Shown one piece after another: positions 1 to 7,172 of a stretch of DNA of 7,750 nucleotides. Source of the stretch: Candidatus Hydrogenedens sp. (GTDB taxonomy: Bacteria; Hydrogenedentota; Hydrogenedentia; Hydrogenedentales; Hydrogenedentaceae); the NCBI GenBank assembly GCA_035378955.1, contig DAOSUS010000110.1, positions 1-7,750 on the forward strand, read 5' to 3'. The notes beneath the pieces are model-generated. The model did no database searches, had not been told where the DNA came from, and saw only the letters and a list, made by a program, of their open reading frames with translations. How positions within the stretch are numbered: the stretch's first letter is position 1; each line of letters starts with the position of its first letter. Made by a program: the position numbers and the translations under genes.

Positions 1-390
1 TTTTTCTCCCGTTTCTGTTATAGTCGTATTGGTTATAGTCCCATAATATCCTATAGCCGAGGAAATAAATAATCTCTTTGATTTATCGTTCAAATGGGCT
101 ATACTTTCTGCGATAAATTTTGTAGTTATTACACGACTTTCCATTAAAACCTGTTTTCGCTTTTTTGTCCAGAAAGCATCAGCAATATTAGCACCACTTA
201 AATGAATAAAAATATCCATATCTTTAATTAAGTTCAAATCTATAACCCTTTTATAAGGATCCCAAAATATCTCTCTTTCTTGTGAGGGCATCTCACGAAC
301 TAACTTATAACATAGAAAACCTTGATTACAAAGATGGGAGTATAGATGTTTCCCTACAAAACCTGAAGCACCGGATAGAAGTATTTTCAT
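1..390 (-). CDS. TIGR01777/SDR39U1-type epimerase family protein, N-terminal part (runs off left edge)
   Basis: The gene reads leftward from an ATG at 390-388 and stays open to the edge, giving 130 residues; family members have about 300, so more than half is outside the window. Seen in the translation: a Rossmann dinucleotide-binding loop near the N-terminus (G7-A-S-G10-F-V-G13), FIHLSGANIA at 61-70, a WTKKRKQ stretch at 74-80 followed by ESR and a T-rich helix, and SSAIGYYG at 110-117. That order (GASGFVG, HLxGxNI, W-x-K-R, SAIGYYG) is the hallmark of the TIGR01777 group of extended short-chain dehydrogenases (E. coli YfcH, human SDR39U1). These are predicted NAD(P)-dependent cytosolic oxidoreductases or epimerases of unsettled substrate. 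The start is supported by an AAGG eight bases upstream (399-402 on the plus strand), and an in-frame stop lies between it and the next ATG. It is divergent from the MarR gene and may share its operator. Family assignment is firm; the substrate cannot be told. Confidence 0.88.
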   Translation of the reverse strand, partial: MKILLSGASGFVGKHLYSHLCNQGFLCYKLVREMPSQEREIFWDPYKRVIDLNLIKDMDIFIHLSGANIADAFWTKKRKQVLMESRVITTKFIAESIAHLNDKSKRLFISSAIGYYGTITNTTITETGEK

Positions 391-413
391 AGGTTATACC
401 TTGTCTAAATTGA

Positions 414-443
414 TTGACATCTAACAGTTTATTATTTTACAAT
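414..443 (+). promoter_or_regulatory. Candidate sigma70-type promoter for the marR-lplT/aas operon
   Basis: A perfect -35 box TTGACA (414-419) is followed after 18 bp by TACAAT (438-443, 5/6 to consensus). The predicted start is near 450, about 50 nt before the marR start codon at 503. The -10 box lies largely inside the left arm of the inverted repeat at 428-469, which fits negative autoregulation by the MarR product. The two boxes are visible in the sequence; promoter activity is inferred. Confidence 0.5.
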
Positions 444-469
444 TATTAAATACAATGTTAAATAATAAA
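428..469. promoter_or_regulatory. Imperfect 14-bp inverted repeat, candidate MarR operator
   Basis: The arms 428-441 (TTTATTATTTTACA) and 456-469 (TGTTAAATAATAAA) are complementary at 13 of 14 positions, with a single T-T mismatch (438/459) and a 14-bp spacer. The element covers the -10 box of the rightward promoter and both boxes of the leftward one. MarR dimers commonly bind inverted repeats in the gap beside their own gene, so this is the best operator candidate. The arms are almost pure A+T and the spacer is longer than in many MarR sites, so binding remains an inference. Confidence 0.45.
434..461 (-). promoter_or_regulatory. Candidate sigma70-type promoter for the leftward SDR gene
   Basis: Read on the minus strand, TTAACA (461-456, 5/6 to the -35 consensus) is followed after 16 bp by TAAAAT (439-434, 5/6 to the -10 consensus). 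Transcription would begin near 427, about 37 nt before the ATG at 390. The region is very AT-rich, so chance matches are possible. Placement in the divergent gap and the coincidence of both boxes with the two arms of the inverted repeat at 428-469 favour it. Confidence 0.45.
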
Positions 470-502
470 TAATATAGTAAATCCTTCAGGAGTGATATTT
501 CC

Positions 503-994
503 ATGTCAATAAATAAGGAATTAGATTTAGAACAACCTATACAAGATTTAAGACATGAGACTTTATTAAATATCGTAAGAACTGTAGCAGTATTATCAAT
601 TAAAGGAGAAGCATTTTTTCGCAAATATGGCTTAACAGATGCACAATTTAATGTTCTTTTTGCTCTCAAATATAAAAAGAGAAAATGGACACAATCAGAT
701 TTAGGTCGGCGTTTGGTTGTAACACGCGCCAGTATTACTTCAATTCTTGATAAGTTAGAGGCAAAAGGCTTGGTATTAAGAAATTCTGTAGAAGGAAATA
801 GAAGAATACGGCATGTAGAACTTACTCCCGAAGGTTTAAACCTTGTTCGGAAAATGGAACCGATTTATAGGCGCAATATACATCGGATTTTTTCTTGCTT
901 TTCTGATAAGGAATGTAATGAGATTATTAAATATATGGAAATTATCCGTGAGAGATTGATGACCGTTCCCTATTCAACAAAAGATAACATTTAA
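503..994 (+). CDS. MarR-family transcriptional regulator
   Basis: This 163-residue protein has the size and layout of the MarR family, dimeric winged-helix DNA-binding proteins that usually repress their own operon and a neighbour until a small ligand, often phenolic or lipid-like, binds. An N-terminal dimerisation helix (about 10-40) leads into KYGLTDAQFNVLFAL (41-55). The helix-turn-helix is at about 62-92 (WTQSDLGRRL, then TRASITSILDKLEAKGLV). The basic wing NSVEGNRRIRHVELTPEG (94-111) and C-terminal dimerisation helices follow. No cysteine pair typical of OhrR-type redox sensing is evident; C132 and C138 lie in the C-terminal helices. The ATG is preceded by AGGAGT (488-493) with a 9-base spacer. 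It sits first in a likely two-gene operon, 44 bp ahead of the lplT-aas fusion, and divergent from the SDR gene across 112 bp holding a candidate operator. A role in sensing lipid or membrane state is inferred only from this neighbour; the ligand is unknown. Confidence 0.93.
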   Translation: MSINKELDLEQPIQDLRHETLLNIVRTVAVLSIKGEAFFRKYGLTDAQFNVLFALKYKKRKWTQSDLGRRLVVTRASITSILDKLEAKGLVLRNSVEGNRRIRHVELTPEGLNLVRKMEPIYRRNIHRIFSCFSDKECNEIIKYMEIIRERLMTVPYSTKDNI

Positions 995-1038
995 CATTTT
1001 TAAGAAGAAAAATAAACAAACCAAGGTCTGAAAATTCT

Positions 1039-4000
1039 ATGGCTATCCCCATAAAAAATATACGAGAAGAGGAAAAATTTAATTTATTAGGATTTTATTC
1101 ATTACTTGCAACACAATTTCAAGGTGCATTTAGTGACAATGTATATAAACTAATAATTATCTTAAGTGTCCCCTTATTTCTTCCGCAAGACTCAGCATGG
1201 CATCGCTTTGTTACTCCTGTATGTACTGTATTGTTCAATTTACCATGGTTGCTTTTCCCTGCGTTAGCAGGTTCATTAGCAGACCGTTACTCAAAACAAA
1301 GAGTAACAGTATGGACAAAAGTATGGGAATTAGGTGTTATGCTGATGGGAGCCTTCTCTGTTTTTTTGAGGAGTTATCATTTATTATTATTTACTCTATT
1401 CCTTATGGCAATGCAAAGTGCTTTTTTTAGCCCTGCAAAATACGGGATTTTACCCGAAATCTTACCAGAGACCCGCTTATCATGGGGAAATGGCTTATTA
1501 AATTTATGGACATTCCTTGCCATTATTTTCGGAAATGCTGTGGGTGGATGGATGATAGAGGTGTTTAAAAACAATTTATATTTAGCCATGTTTTCAATGA
1601 TAGGATTATCGTCTATGGGATTGCTTACCTCCCTATTGGTAACCTATGCACCTCCTGTTGAACCTACAAGAAAAATAGAAATCAATCCTTTTGCCGGTCT
1701 TTCAGGTTATTTCAAGATATTCTTTAAAGATAAGCAATTATTGCTTGCTATGTTAGGAATTACATATTTCTGGTTTGCGGGTGCCCTTCTTATGCAAAAT
1801 ATTGTAGAATACGGAAAAGTGGAGTTAAATAATGCAGGAGCGATAGGAACATTATTAGCATTAATAGCTATTGGTATTGCCTTAGGAAGTACTGCAGCAG
1901 GTTATTTTTCAAGAGGAAAAATTGAAACAGGATTGGTAGTAATTGGCAGCATCATTATGATATTCCTTTCTTTCTTATTATCAATTCCTGGACTTAGTTT
2001 GATTAAAATAACCATTTTAATGTTTGTTTTGGGATTTGGAGCAGGTTTATTTGATGTCCCAATGGCTTGTTTACTTCAACGACAAAGCCCGAATCAAGTT
2101 CGAGGCGCCATGATTGCTACAAGCAATTTGGTTACCTTTGGCGGAATGACTATTTCCGCAGCTTTGTTTATGTTGTTATTTAGTATCCTTAACTGTCCAC
2201 CTCGATTTATATTTTTTGTTGCGGGAATACTTTCAATAGTTGTTTTAACTGTAATGATAAGGATAGAAAAAAATATGATACTACGCGCTATTCTCTGGAT
2301 TTTAGACAGCACACTTTATAGGGTATTTGTCTCAAACAGAAACAGATTACCCGAAAAAGGTGGTGCCTTAATTGTATCAAATCATGTGTCTTTTGTAGAT
2401 GTAATGGTCCTTTTTTATAGTTTTGACCGAAAGATTGTTTTTGTAGTTGGTGAAGATGTATTAAAAGTTCGATGGATGCGTTGGGTATCCAAGTTTTTAA
2501 ATCTTATCTTAGTTCCCAATAATGCCACTATAAAAGATATTGAGGAAATAATCGTTAAGATACGGCAACAACTTGTTTTGGGTAATTGGGTGTGTGTCCC
2601 ATGGGAGAAAAAATTCCATTCTTCTGGACCAGAAATGCCCTGGTATAAAGATTATAAGATACTTACACAAAACTTAGATGTTCCTATTATCCCTGTGTAT
2701 ATGGACCGCATAACGGAGGTTGTTTATAGGATAAGAGAAGGGAAAATAAAATGGGTATTGCCTGAAAAATGGCGCTATCCGATTTATGTCGAAATAGGGG
2801 AACCTGTCACAGAAACGAAAAATGGATATGAAATAAGAGAAAAAATACAGTTATTAAGTTCGGAATTATATAGAAGAAGACCCTACCCTTATAACTCTGA
2901 GTTACATCGTGCTTTTATTCATTGTGCAAGAAGAAATCCCTTCCATTTCTGTATGGCGGATGCACTAACAGGACATATCAGTTATTTTAAAGCATATATG
3001 GGTGCTTTGATATTAGGTAGAAAATTTAAAAAGATATTGGGCAATGAAAAAATGGTAGGTATTCTTGTTCCACCAACAATTGGAGGTGCTATTGTCAATA
3101 TATCTCTACAAATTATGGGAAAAGTACCTGTAAACCTGAACTATACACAAAGTTCTGAAATTATAGCATCTTGTGTAAAGGCATGTGGGATTAAACATGT
3201 CCTAACTTCCCGAAAATTCTTAGAGCGTGTTAATATCAATGTGCCAGAAACAGCTGTTTATCTCGAAGATATCCGCGAAACTGTGACAACATGGGATAAA
3301 ATTTGGGGTATATTAAGTGCTATATTTATGCCTATATATATGATTGAAAAATATTTCAGTGCGGACTCCCATAAAGAAGAAGACCTCGCGACTATTATTT
3401 TTTCAAGCGGAAGTGAAGGAAATCCCAAAGGCGTTATGCTCACTAAAAGAAACATTATGAGTCAGTCAGAATGCATAAAACGAGTAATCTGGCATGATAA
3501 AAATACCTGCGTTCTGGGATTTTTACCTTTCTTCCATTCATTCGGATTTACTGTAACTATCTGGTTACAACTTGCAAATGGTGTTCGTTGTGTATATCAC
3601 CCCAATCCTCTTGAACCTAAGATAATCGGTGGACTTGCTCAAAAGTATCAAGCTCATATGTTATTAGCAACAAGTACATTTCTTCAGGGTTTTATTCGAA
3701 AATGCACCCCCGAAGAATTTAAAACTCTGCAAATTGTTATAGTAGGAGCCGAAAAATTACCAGACAGAATAAGAAAAGGATTTTATGAAAAATTTGGAAT
3801 AGAACCCTTTGAGGGATATGGAGCAACAGAATGTTCACCTTTGGTTTCGACAAATTTACCAGATTTTGAAACACCTGGTTTTTTCAATCAATTTAATAAA
3901 GTAGGAACTATTGGAAAACCATTACCGGGTGTATCTGTAAGAATTACAAACCCTGATACAGGTGAAATTTTACCTATTGGCGAAGAAGGTATGCTTGAAG

Positions 4001-4470
4001 TTACAGGGCCTAATATTATGGCAGGTTATTTGAATATGCCTGAAAAAACAGAACAGGTATTAAGAGGAGAGTGGTATAGAACCGGAGATATAGCGAAAAT
4101 TGACGAAGATGGTTATATAACAATTACAGATAGATTGGCACGATTCAGTAAAATTGCAGGCGAAATGATTTCCCACACACGCGTAGAAGAAGTATTACAT
4201 GATTTATTAGGTTTAACAGAACTTAGTTTAGCAGTAACGGGAATTCCTGATGAACAGAAAGGGGAAAGAATAGTAGTTCTTCATACATTAGAACAAGAGC
4301 AAATAAATAAACTTATTGAACTAATAGATAAGTCAGAACTTCCCAACTTGTGGAGACCTCGACCTAATGCCTTTTATAAAGTGGAATCTATCCCTGTTCT
4401 GGGCACAGGTAAATTAGATATTCGAGCGGTTAAAAAGTTGGCTTTAGAAATGGATAAAAAGAACATATAA
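1039..4470 (+). CDS. aas: Trifunctional LplT-Aas fusion: lysophospholipid MFS transporter, PlsC-type acyltransferase, acyl-ACP synthetase
   Basis: This 1143-residue inner-membrane protein joins what E. coli makes as two proteins, LplT (about 397 aa) and Aas (719 aa). Residues 1-410 form a 12-helix-type MFS domain like LplT, with FSDN near 31-34 and SPAKYGILPE at 131-140; LplT flips lysophospholipids inward. Residues about 415-610 are a PlsC-type acyltransferase with the catalytic HX4D motif at H449-D454 (HVSFVD) and MRW...VP as in Aas. Residues about 615-1140 are an ANL-type acyl-ACP synthetase: SSGSEGNPKG P-loop (789-798), GYGATECSP (926-934), YRTGD (1013-1017), FSKIAGE (1036-1042) and the C-terminal catalytic lysine region LGTGK (K1125). 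Together they would import a lysophospholipid, activate a free fatty acid onto ACP and re-acylate the lipid. Oddity: the usual FPEGR of the acyltransferase reads VPWEK (520-524), so that step may be altered. No frameshift is visible. The ATG has only a weak AAGG 12 bases upstream. It probably shares a transcript with the MarR gene. Confidence 0.93.
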   Translation: MAIPIKNIREEEKFNLLGFYSLLATQFQGAFSDNVYKLIIILSVPLFLPQDSAWHRFVTPVCTVLFNLPWLLFPALAGSLADRYSKQRVTVWTKVWELGVMLMGAFSVFLRSYHLLLFTLFLMAMQSAFFSPAKYGILPEILPETRLSWGNGLLNLWTFLAIIFGNAVGGWMIEVFKNNLYLAMFSMIGLSSMGLLTSLLVTYAPPVEPTRKIEINPFAGLSGYFKIFFKDKQLLLAMLGITYFWFAGALLMQNIVEYGKVELNNAGAIGTLLALIAIGIALGSTAAGYFSRGKIETGLVVIGSIIMIFLSFLLSIPGLSLIKITILMFVLGFGAGLFDVPMACLLQRQSPNQVRGAMIATSNLVTFGGMTISAALFMLLFSILNCPPRFIFFVAGILSIVVLTVMIRIEKNMILRAILWILDSTLYRVFVSNRNRLPEKGGALIVSNHVSFVDVMVLFYSFDRKIVFVVGEDVLKVRWMRWVSKFLNLILVPNNATIKDIEEIIVKIRQQLVLGNWVCVPWEKKFHSSGPEMPWYKDYKILTQNLDVPIIPVYMDRITEVVYRIREGKIKWVLPEKWRYPIYVEIGEPVTETKNGYEIREKIQLLSSELYRRRPYPYNSELHRAFIHCARRNPFHFCMADALTGHISYFKAYMGALILGRKFKKILGNEKMVGILVPPTIGGAIVNISLQIMGKVPVNLNYTQSSEIIASCVKACGIKHVLTSRKFLERVNINVPETAVYLEDIRETVTTWDKIWGILSAIFMPIYMIEKYFSADSHKEEDLATIIFSSGSEGNPKGVMLTKRNIMSQSECIKRVIWHDKNTCVLGFLPFFHSFGFTVTIWLQLANGVRCVYHPNPLEPKIIGGLAQKYQAHMLLATSTFLQGFIRKCTPEEFKTLQIVIVGAEKLPDRIRKGFYEKFGIEPFEGYGATECSPLVSTNLPDFETPGFFNQFNKVGTIGKPLPGVSVRITNPDTGEILPIGEEGMLEVTGPNIMAGYLNMPEKTEQVLRGEWYRTGDIAKIDEDGYITITDRLARFSKIAGEMISHTRVEEVLHDLLGLTELSLAVTGIPDEQKGERIVVLHTLEQEQINKLIELIDKSELPNLWRPRPNAFYKVESIPVLGTGKLDIRAVKKLALEMDKKNI

Positions 4471-4490
4471 ACTGAAATTTTATCGTTTTT

Positions 4491-4520
4491 TTGAAACGAA
4501 AATTGAATAAATGGTATAAT
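4491..4520 (+). promoter_or_regulatory. Strong extended -10 promoter for the small secreted protein
   Basis: TTGAAA (4491-4496, 5/6) is followed after 18 bp by a perfect TATAAT (4515-4520) carrying the TGn extension (TGG at 4512-4514). Transcription would begin near 4527, about 50 nt before the ATG at 4579. It is the best promoter match in the window and suggests separate expression of the downstream gene, though read-through from the aas operon is not excluded because no convincing terminator lies between them. Confidence 0.7.
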
Positions 4521-4578
4521 ATTATCGTAGTAATGAGAAGATGGAATAAATATAACCATAACTTAAAGGAGTAAGATT

Positions 4579-5034
4579 ATGTTAAAAAGAACTTTAATTG
4601 CATTAACTTTTGTAATGTTAATCACATCGTTTGTTGTTTTAGCACAAGATGCTAATAAAGAAACAGAACAACCTGTTGGAGTTACGATTACAGGTGAAAA
4701 TATAAGTCTTTTTGAGACTTATGCCAAAGGTGGAACCGCTTCTGCAAATTCGGCATTAGCCCAATTAAATGCACTGAAGGTTACAGAGGCAAAGGATGTA
4801 GATGGTAAAGCCCTTGACGATTTAAAAGAAAAGGTTTTGATTTACCTTCCTACAAAAGAAGCCGATAGTCTTCTAACTGGAAATCAAATGAGAGGGAAAA
4901 CAGTAAAAATAATTGGAAAATTATTTAAACAAGCAAATGCAATATTGGTTGAAACTATTGAAGGTGGTGATAATAGTGGTGATGATTTCGATAAACTTCC
5001 TGTAGGTTCTAAGAGCCAATTACAAGTTTTGTAA
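4579..5034 (+). CDS. Small secreted protein of unknown function, possibly OB-fold-like
   Basis: I do not recognise a named family for this 151-residue protein. It begins with a clear Sec signal peptide: K3-R4, a hydrophobic core (about 5-21) and a signal peptidase I site V20-L21-A22 before Q23. No lipobox cysteine is present, and the whole protein has no cysteine, so it should be soluble in the periplasm or outside. The mature part has alternating hydrophobic stretches: GVTITGENISL (34-44), LNALKVTEAKDVDGK (63-77), KVLIYLP (85-91) and GKTVKIIGKLFKQANAILVE (106-125). The last is a strand-turn-strand typical of small beta-barrels, so an OB-like fold is a guess from pattern. The tail has an acidic, glycine-rich linker (129-138) and a short SKSQLQVL end. 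The ATG has an excellent AAAGGAG (4565-4571) seven bases upstream. With its own strong promoter and terminator it is probably a well-expressed single-gene unit. Confidence 0.85.
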   Translation: MLKRTLIALTFVMLITSFVVLAQDANKETEQPVGVTITGENISLFETYAKGGTASANSALAQLNALKVTEAKDVDGKALDDLKEKVLIYLPTKEADSLLTGNQMRGKTVKIIGKLFKQANAILVETIEGGDNSGDDFDKLPVGSKSQLQVL

Positions 5035-5070
5035 TCTGTTTTAATTAAATAAGAAATAGACATTACCTTT

Positions 5071-5105
5071 ATCCGCAGATATATAAGTCTGCGGATTTTT
5101 TTTTT
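5071..5105 (+). terminator. Rho-independent terminator of the small secreted protein gene
   Basis: A perfect 9-bp stem, ATCCGCAGA (5071-5079) with TCTGCGGAT (5088-5096), closes an 8-base loop and runs straight into ten Ts (5096-5105). It sits 36 bases after the stop codon at 5034. On the minus strand the same hairpin is followed by AAAGGTAATG rather than a T run, so it should work in the rightward direction only. Confidence 0.93.
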
Positions 5106-5252
5106 ACCTCTTTTGATAAATTACTTAAAATAAACAAAGCAAAGAATTTAGTAAGAAAGAAGAATATAATGAAACCTTCCTAATAGAAAATATAGAGGGA
5201 GGATTTTGAGAATATTTAAAACTTCAGGGAGTTAGGTTTCAGAATGTTGTTA

Positions 5253-7172
5253 TTAAATATTTAATTTCTTTTCTAACTTTTGCAAATTATCCTTAACTAT
5301 AGTGTTATTGCAATTAATGCTTAACGCTTCTTCAAAGAATTTTTTAGCATAGGAGTATTCTCTATGTTCTGCACATAAAACCCCTGCATTGTTTAATATA
5401 ACATCATCTTTCCCATAGTATTTTAGCCCATTATATATCAATTCTATAGCAGTGCTATTATCATTATTCCTGAAACAGTCTCTTGCTTTTGCCCATTGTA
5501 TTTGAAGCCATATCAATGATGCAGACTGCCCCTTAATGTTGTTTTCTTTTATATATTTCCATTTGTATTTTTGCCAGTAAATTTCTGATTTGGGGACCAC
5601 CTCATTTTCTCTTTGATAGCGATAAATAATACCTGCGGGAACCCATGTCCCTTTCTGTTTTGAAATAACTTTTATTTTATTTTCGGAATAAATAGGTCTG
5701 TCGGTATTATCTATCAGCCAACCAATCAATTCATTTTCATATCTACCTTTTGGGAAAGGTGCATATTTTGACCATTGTTTCCTATCCATTTTTTCAAATA
5801 ATTCAGGGCTTAAATAACCATAAACTCTTGCTAATGTAATGTCCTTTCGAACACCTTCAACTTTTTGAAGATAAATTAATGGAAAACTTGCGTGGTCTGT
5901 ATAAGGAATATAAATAGCATTAGGACTTAAAGAATTAAGGATATTTTCTCCAAATTCATGGGCAAACCAAAACTGTGAATAATCATTTACTTTATAATTT
6001 TTATACAGCGGAACAAAGGGAAGTAATAATATAAACAAAGAGGCAGTATAAATATAATATTTATTCTTTGAATAAGAAATTAACCCATCCATAACCCATG
6101 CTAACATAATCCCTAATGATAAACAATAACACAAATAAACAGGAATTCCAAAGACAGACATAACTTCTAACCACTCAATATCAAAATTAAAATTCTGAAC
6201 CAGAATAGCTACAAAGCCTGTAGAAAAACCTAAAGAGAATAAGAGTAAACTCCATGCACGATGTTTAAAAAATATAAAGAAAAAGGATAATAGGGATAAG
6301 AAAAATAAAAGAGGAGAACCGAACTGAGAAAGTCCCATACCAAAGAAAACCTCACATTGTCTTAATAATCTGGGGAGACTTCTTGGATATTGTGTCAACA
6401 TAAATGAATATTGTTTACGAGTTATTAAATTAAATAAATTAGTAAAATTCTCTGGATTACCCCAGTCTATCGGAGGGTTGGCTAAAGAACGGATGTAAAG
6501 ATAGGAACAGACCAAACACCATGAGAATAAAATAATAATTATGCATAAGGAATATATTTTTATATATTGAAGGTTATTGGGATTTGTAAAAATAATAAAG
6601 GCTATCAAAAAAGGACCCACAACAAACATTGTATAATGATTTCCCAAACTTATTCCATAAATAAGAGATAGCCATAATAAATATTTAGGTTTATTTGTAT
6701 CTTTCCATAAGCACAAAAAGTATAGGCATAGGATAATAAATAAAGAGTTAAGACTATAAACTTCTGTAATTACGGACTGTTCCCAAAATTCTAATGAAAA
6801 CGCAAAAATAAGCGAACTACTGAAAGCAGATATTTTATTCTTAGTAAGTCTTAATATAAGAAAAAAAACGAAAAACACCGTGCAGGAAGCGAAAAAAGCA
6901 GAAGAAAGATTAACTCTCCACGCTATACTTCCGAAAGGAATATATACAAAAGGGTGTGATAGTAAACACCATGTTGGGTATCCCGGGGGATGGGGGATAC
7001 CTAAAAAATACGAAGCAGTTATTAATTCTCCACTATCTTCTGCAGTTACAGTAGGTGCTAAGGTGGCAAAATAAACCAGAAATGAAAAGAGGAAAACAAA
7101 AACCCCCAACATAATATTTATTATGGAGGAGAAACGATTTCCTTTGATGCTCTCAAAACTTATTTTCTTCAC
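5253..7172 (-). CDS. DUF2723 (TMEM260-like) polytopic glycosyltransferase family protein with C-terminal TPR-like repeats
   Basis: This 639-residue membrane protein matches the DUF2723 family, GT-C-fold integral-membrane enzymes related to eukaryotic TMEM260 (a protein O-mannosyltransferase) and thought to transfer sugars from lipid-linked donors outside the cytoplasmic face. The signature is after the first membrane segment: FATLAPTVTAEDSGE (35-49) then GIPHPPGYP (58-66). The acidic pair D46/E49 is in the first outer loop, where GT-C enzymes carry catalytic acids. About a dozen hydrophobic segments follow to roughly residue 385. A soluble region (about 390-550) then leads to one or two TPR-like repeats (about 560-625, including NNAGVLCAEHREYSYAKKFFEEAL). 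The start taken is GTG at 7172-7170, 20 bp inside the end of plsY. The purine run AGAGG touches it with no spacer, so initiation may depend on coupling to plsY translation. The next candidate start is ATG at residue 21 (7112-7110), which would trim the N-terminus to just before helix 1. Donor and acceptor are unknown. Confidence 0.85.
   Translation of the reverse strand: MKKISFESIKGNRFSSIINIMLGVFVFLFSFLVYFATLAPTVTAEDSGELITASYFLGIPHPPGYPTWCLLSHPFVYIPFGSIAWRVNLSSAFFASCTVFFVFFLILRLTKNKISAFSSSLIFAFSLEFWEQSVITEVYSLNSLFIILCLYFLCLWKDTNKPKYLLWLSLIYGISLGNHYTMFVVGPFLIAFIIFTNPNNLQYIKIYSLCIIIILFSWCLVCSYLYIRSLANPPIDWGNPENFTNLFNLITRKQYSFMLTQYPRSLPRLLRQCEVFFGMGLSQFGSPLLFFLSLLSFFFIFFKHRAWSLLLFSLGFSTGFVAILVQNFNFDIEWLEVMSVFGIPVYLCYCLSLGIMLAWVMDGLISYSKNKYYIYTASLFILLLPFVPLYKNYKVNDYSQFWFAHEFGENILNSLSPNAIYIPYTDHASFPLIYLQKVEGVRKDITLARVYGYLSPELFEKMDRKQWSKYAPFPKGRYENELIGWLIDNTDRPIYSENKIKVISKQKGTWVPAGIIYRYQRENEVVPKSEIYWQKYKWKYIKENNIKGQSASLIWLQIQWAKARDCFRNNDNSTAIELIYNGLKYYGKDDVILNNAGVLCAEHREYSYAKKFFEEALSINCNNTIVKDNLQKLEKKLNI

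Noticed and set aside
394..420. Eight-codon open frame (ATG to TAA) on the minus strand upstream of the SDR gene, as a leader peptide
   Set aside because: It has no ribosome site of its own, would begin only a few bases after the predicted transcript start, and its end overlaps the SDR gene's AAGG site. Chance is the simpler explanation.
421..669. Leftward 82-residue open frame across the divergent gap and the start of marR
   Set aside because: It is antisense to the conserved MarR N-terminus and runs through the promoter and operator region. The translation is cysteine-rich and unpatterned.
4483..4499. Hairpin TCGTTT/AAACGA just after the aas stop codon, as a possible terminator
   Set aside because: The stem is only six A/T-rich pairs and is followed by AATTGAATAA, not a T run. 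It also overlaps the -35 box of the next promoter, so I do not call a terminator.
1197..4559. Short open frames in other frames within or against the aas fusion (for example 1197-1430 plus, 1377-1589 minus, 2094-2312 minus, 3258-3455 minus, 4374-4559 minus)
   Set aside because: They are shadows of a long gene whose domains account for the whole stretch; none has a convincing ribosome site or protein-like pattern.
5171..5240. Pairing segments between the convergent genes: GAAACCT (5171-5177) with AGGTTTC (5234-5240), and CCTTCCT (5175-5181) with AGGGAGG (5196-5202)
   Set aside because: The first needs a 56-base loop and the second contains a G-T pair. They share bases, so they exclude each other. 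Neither is followed by a T run, and no RNA family is recognisable.
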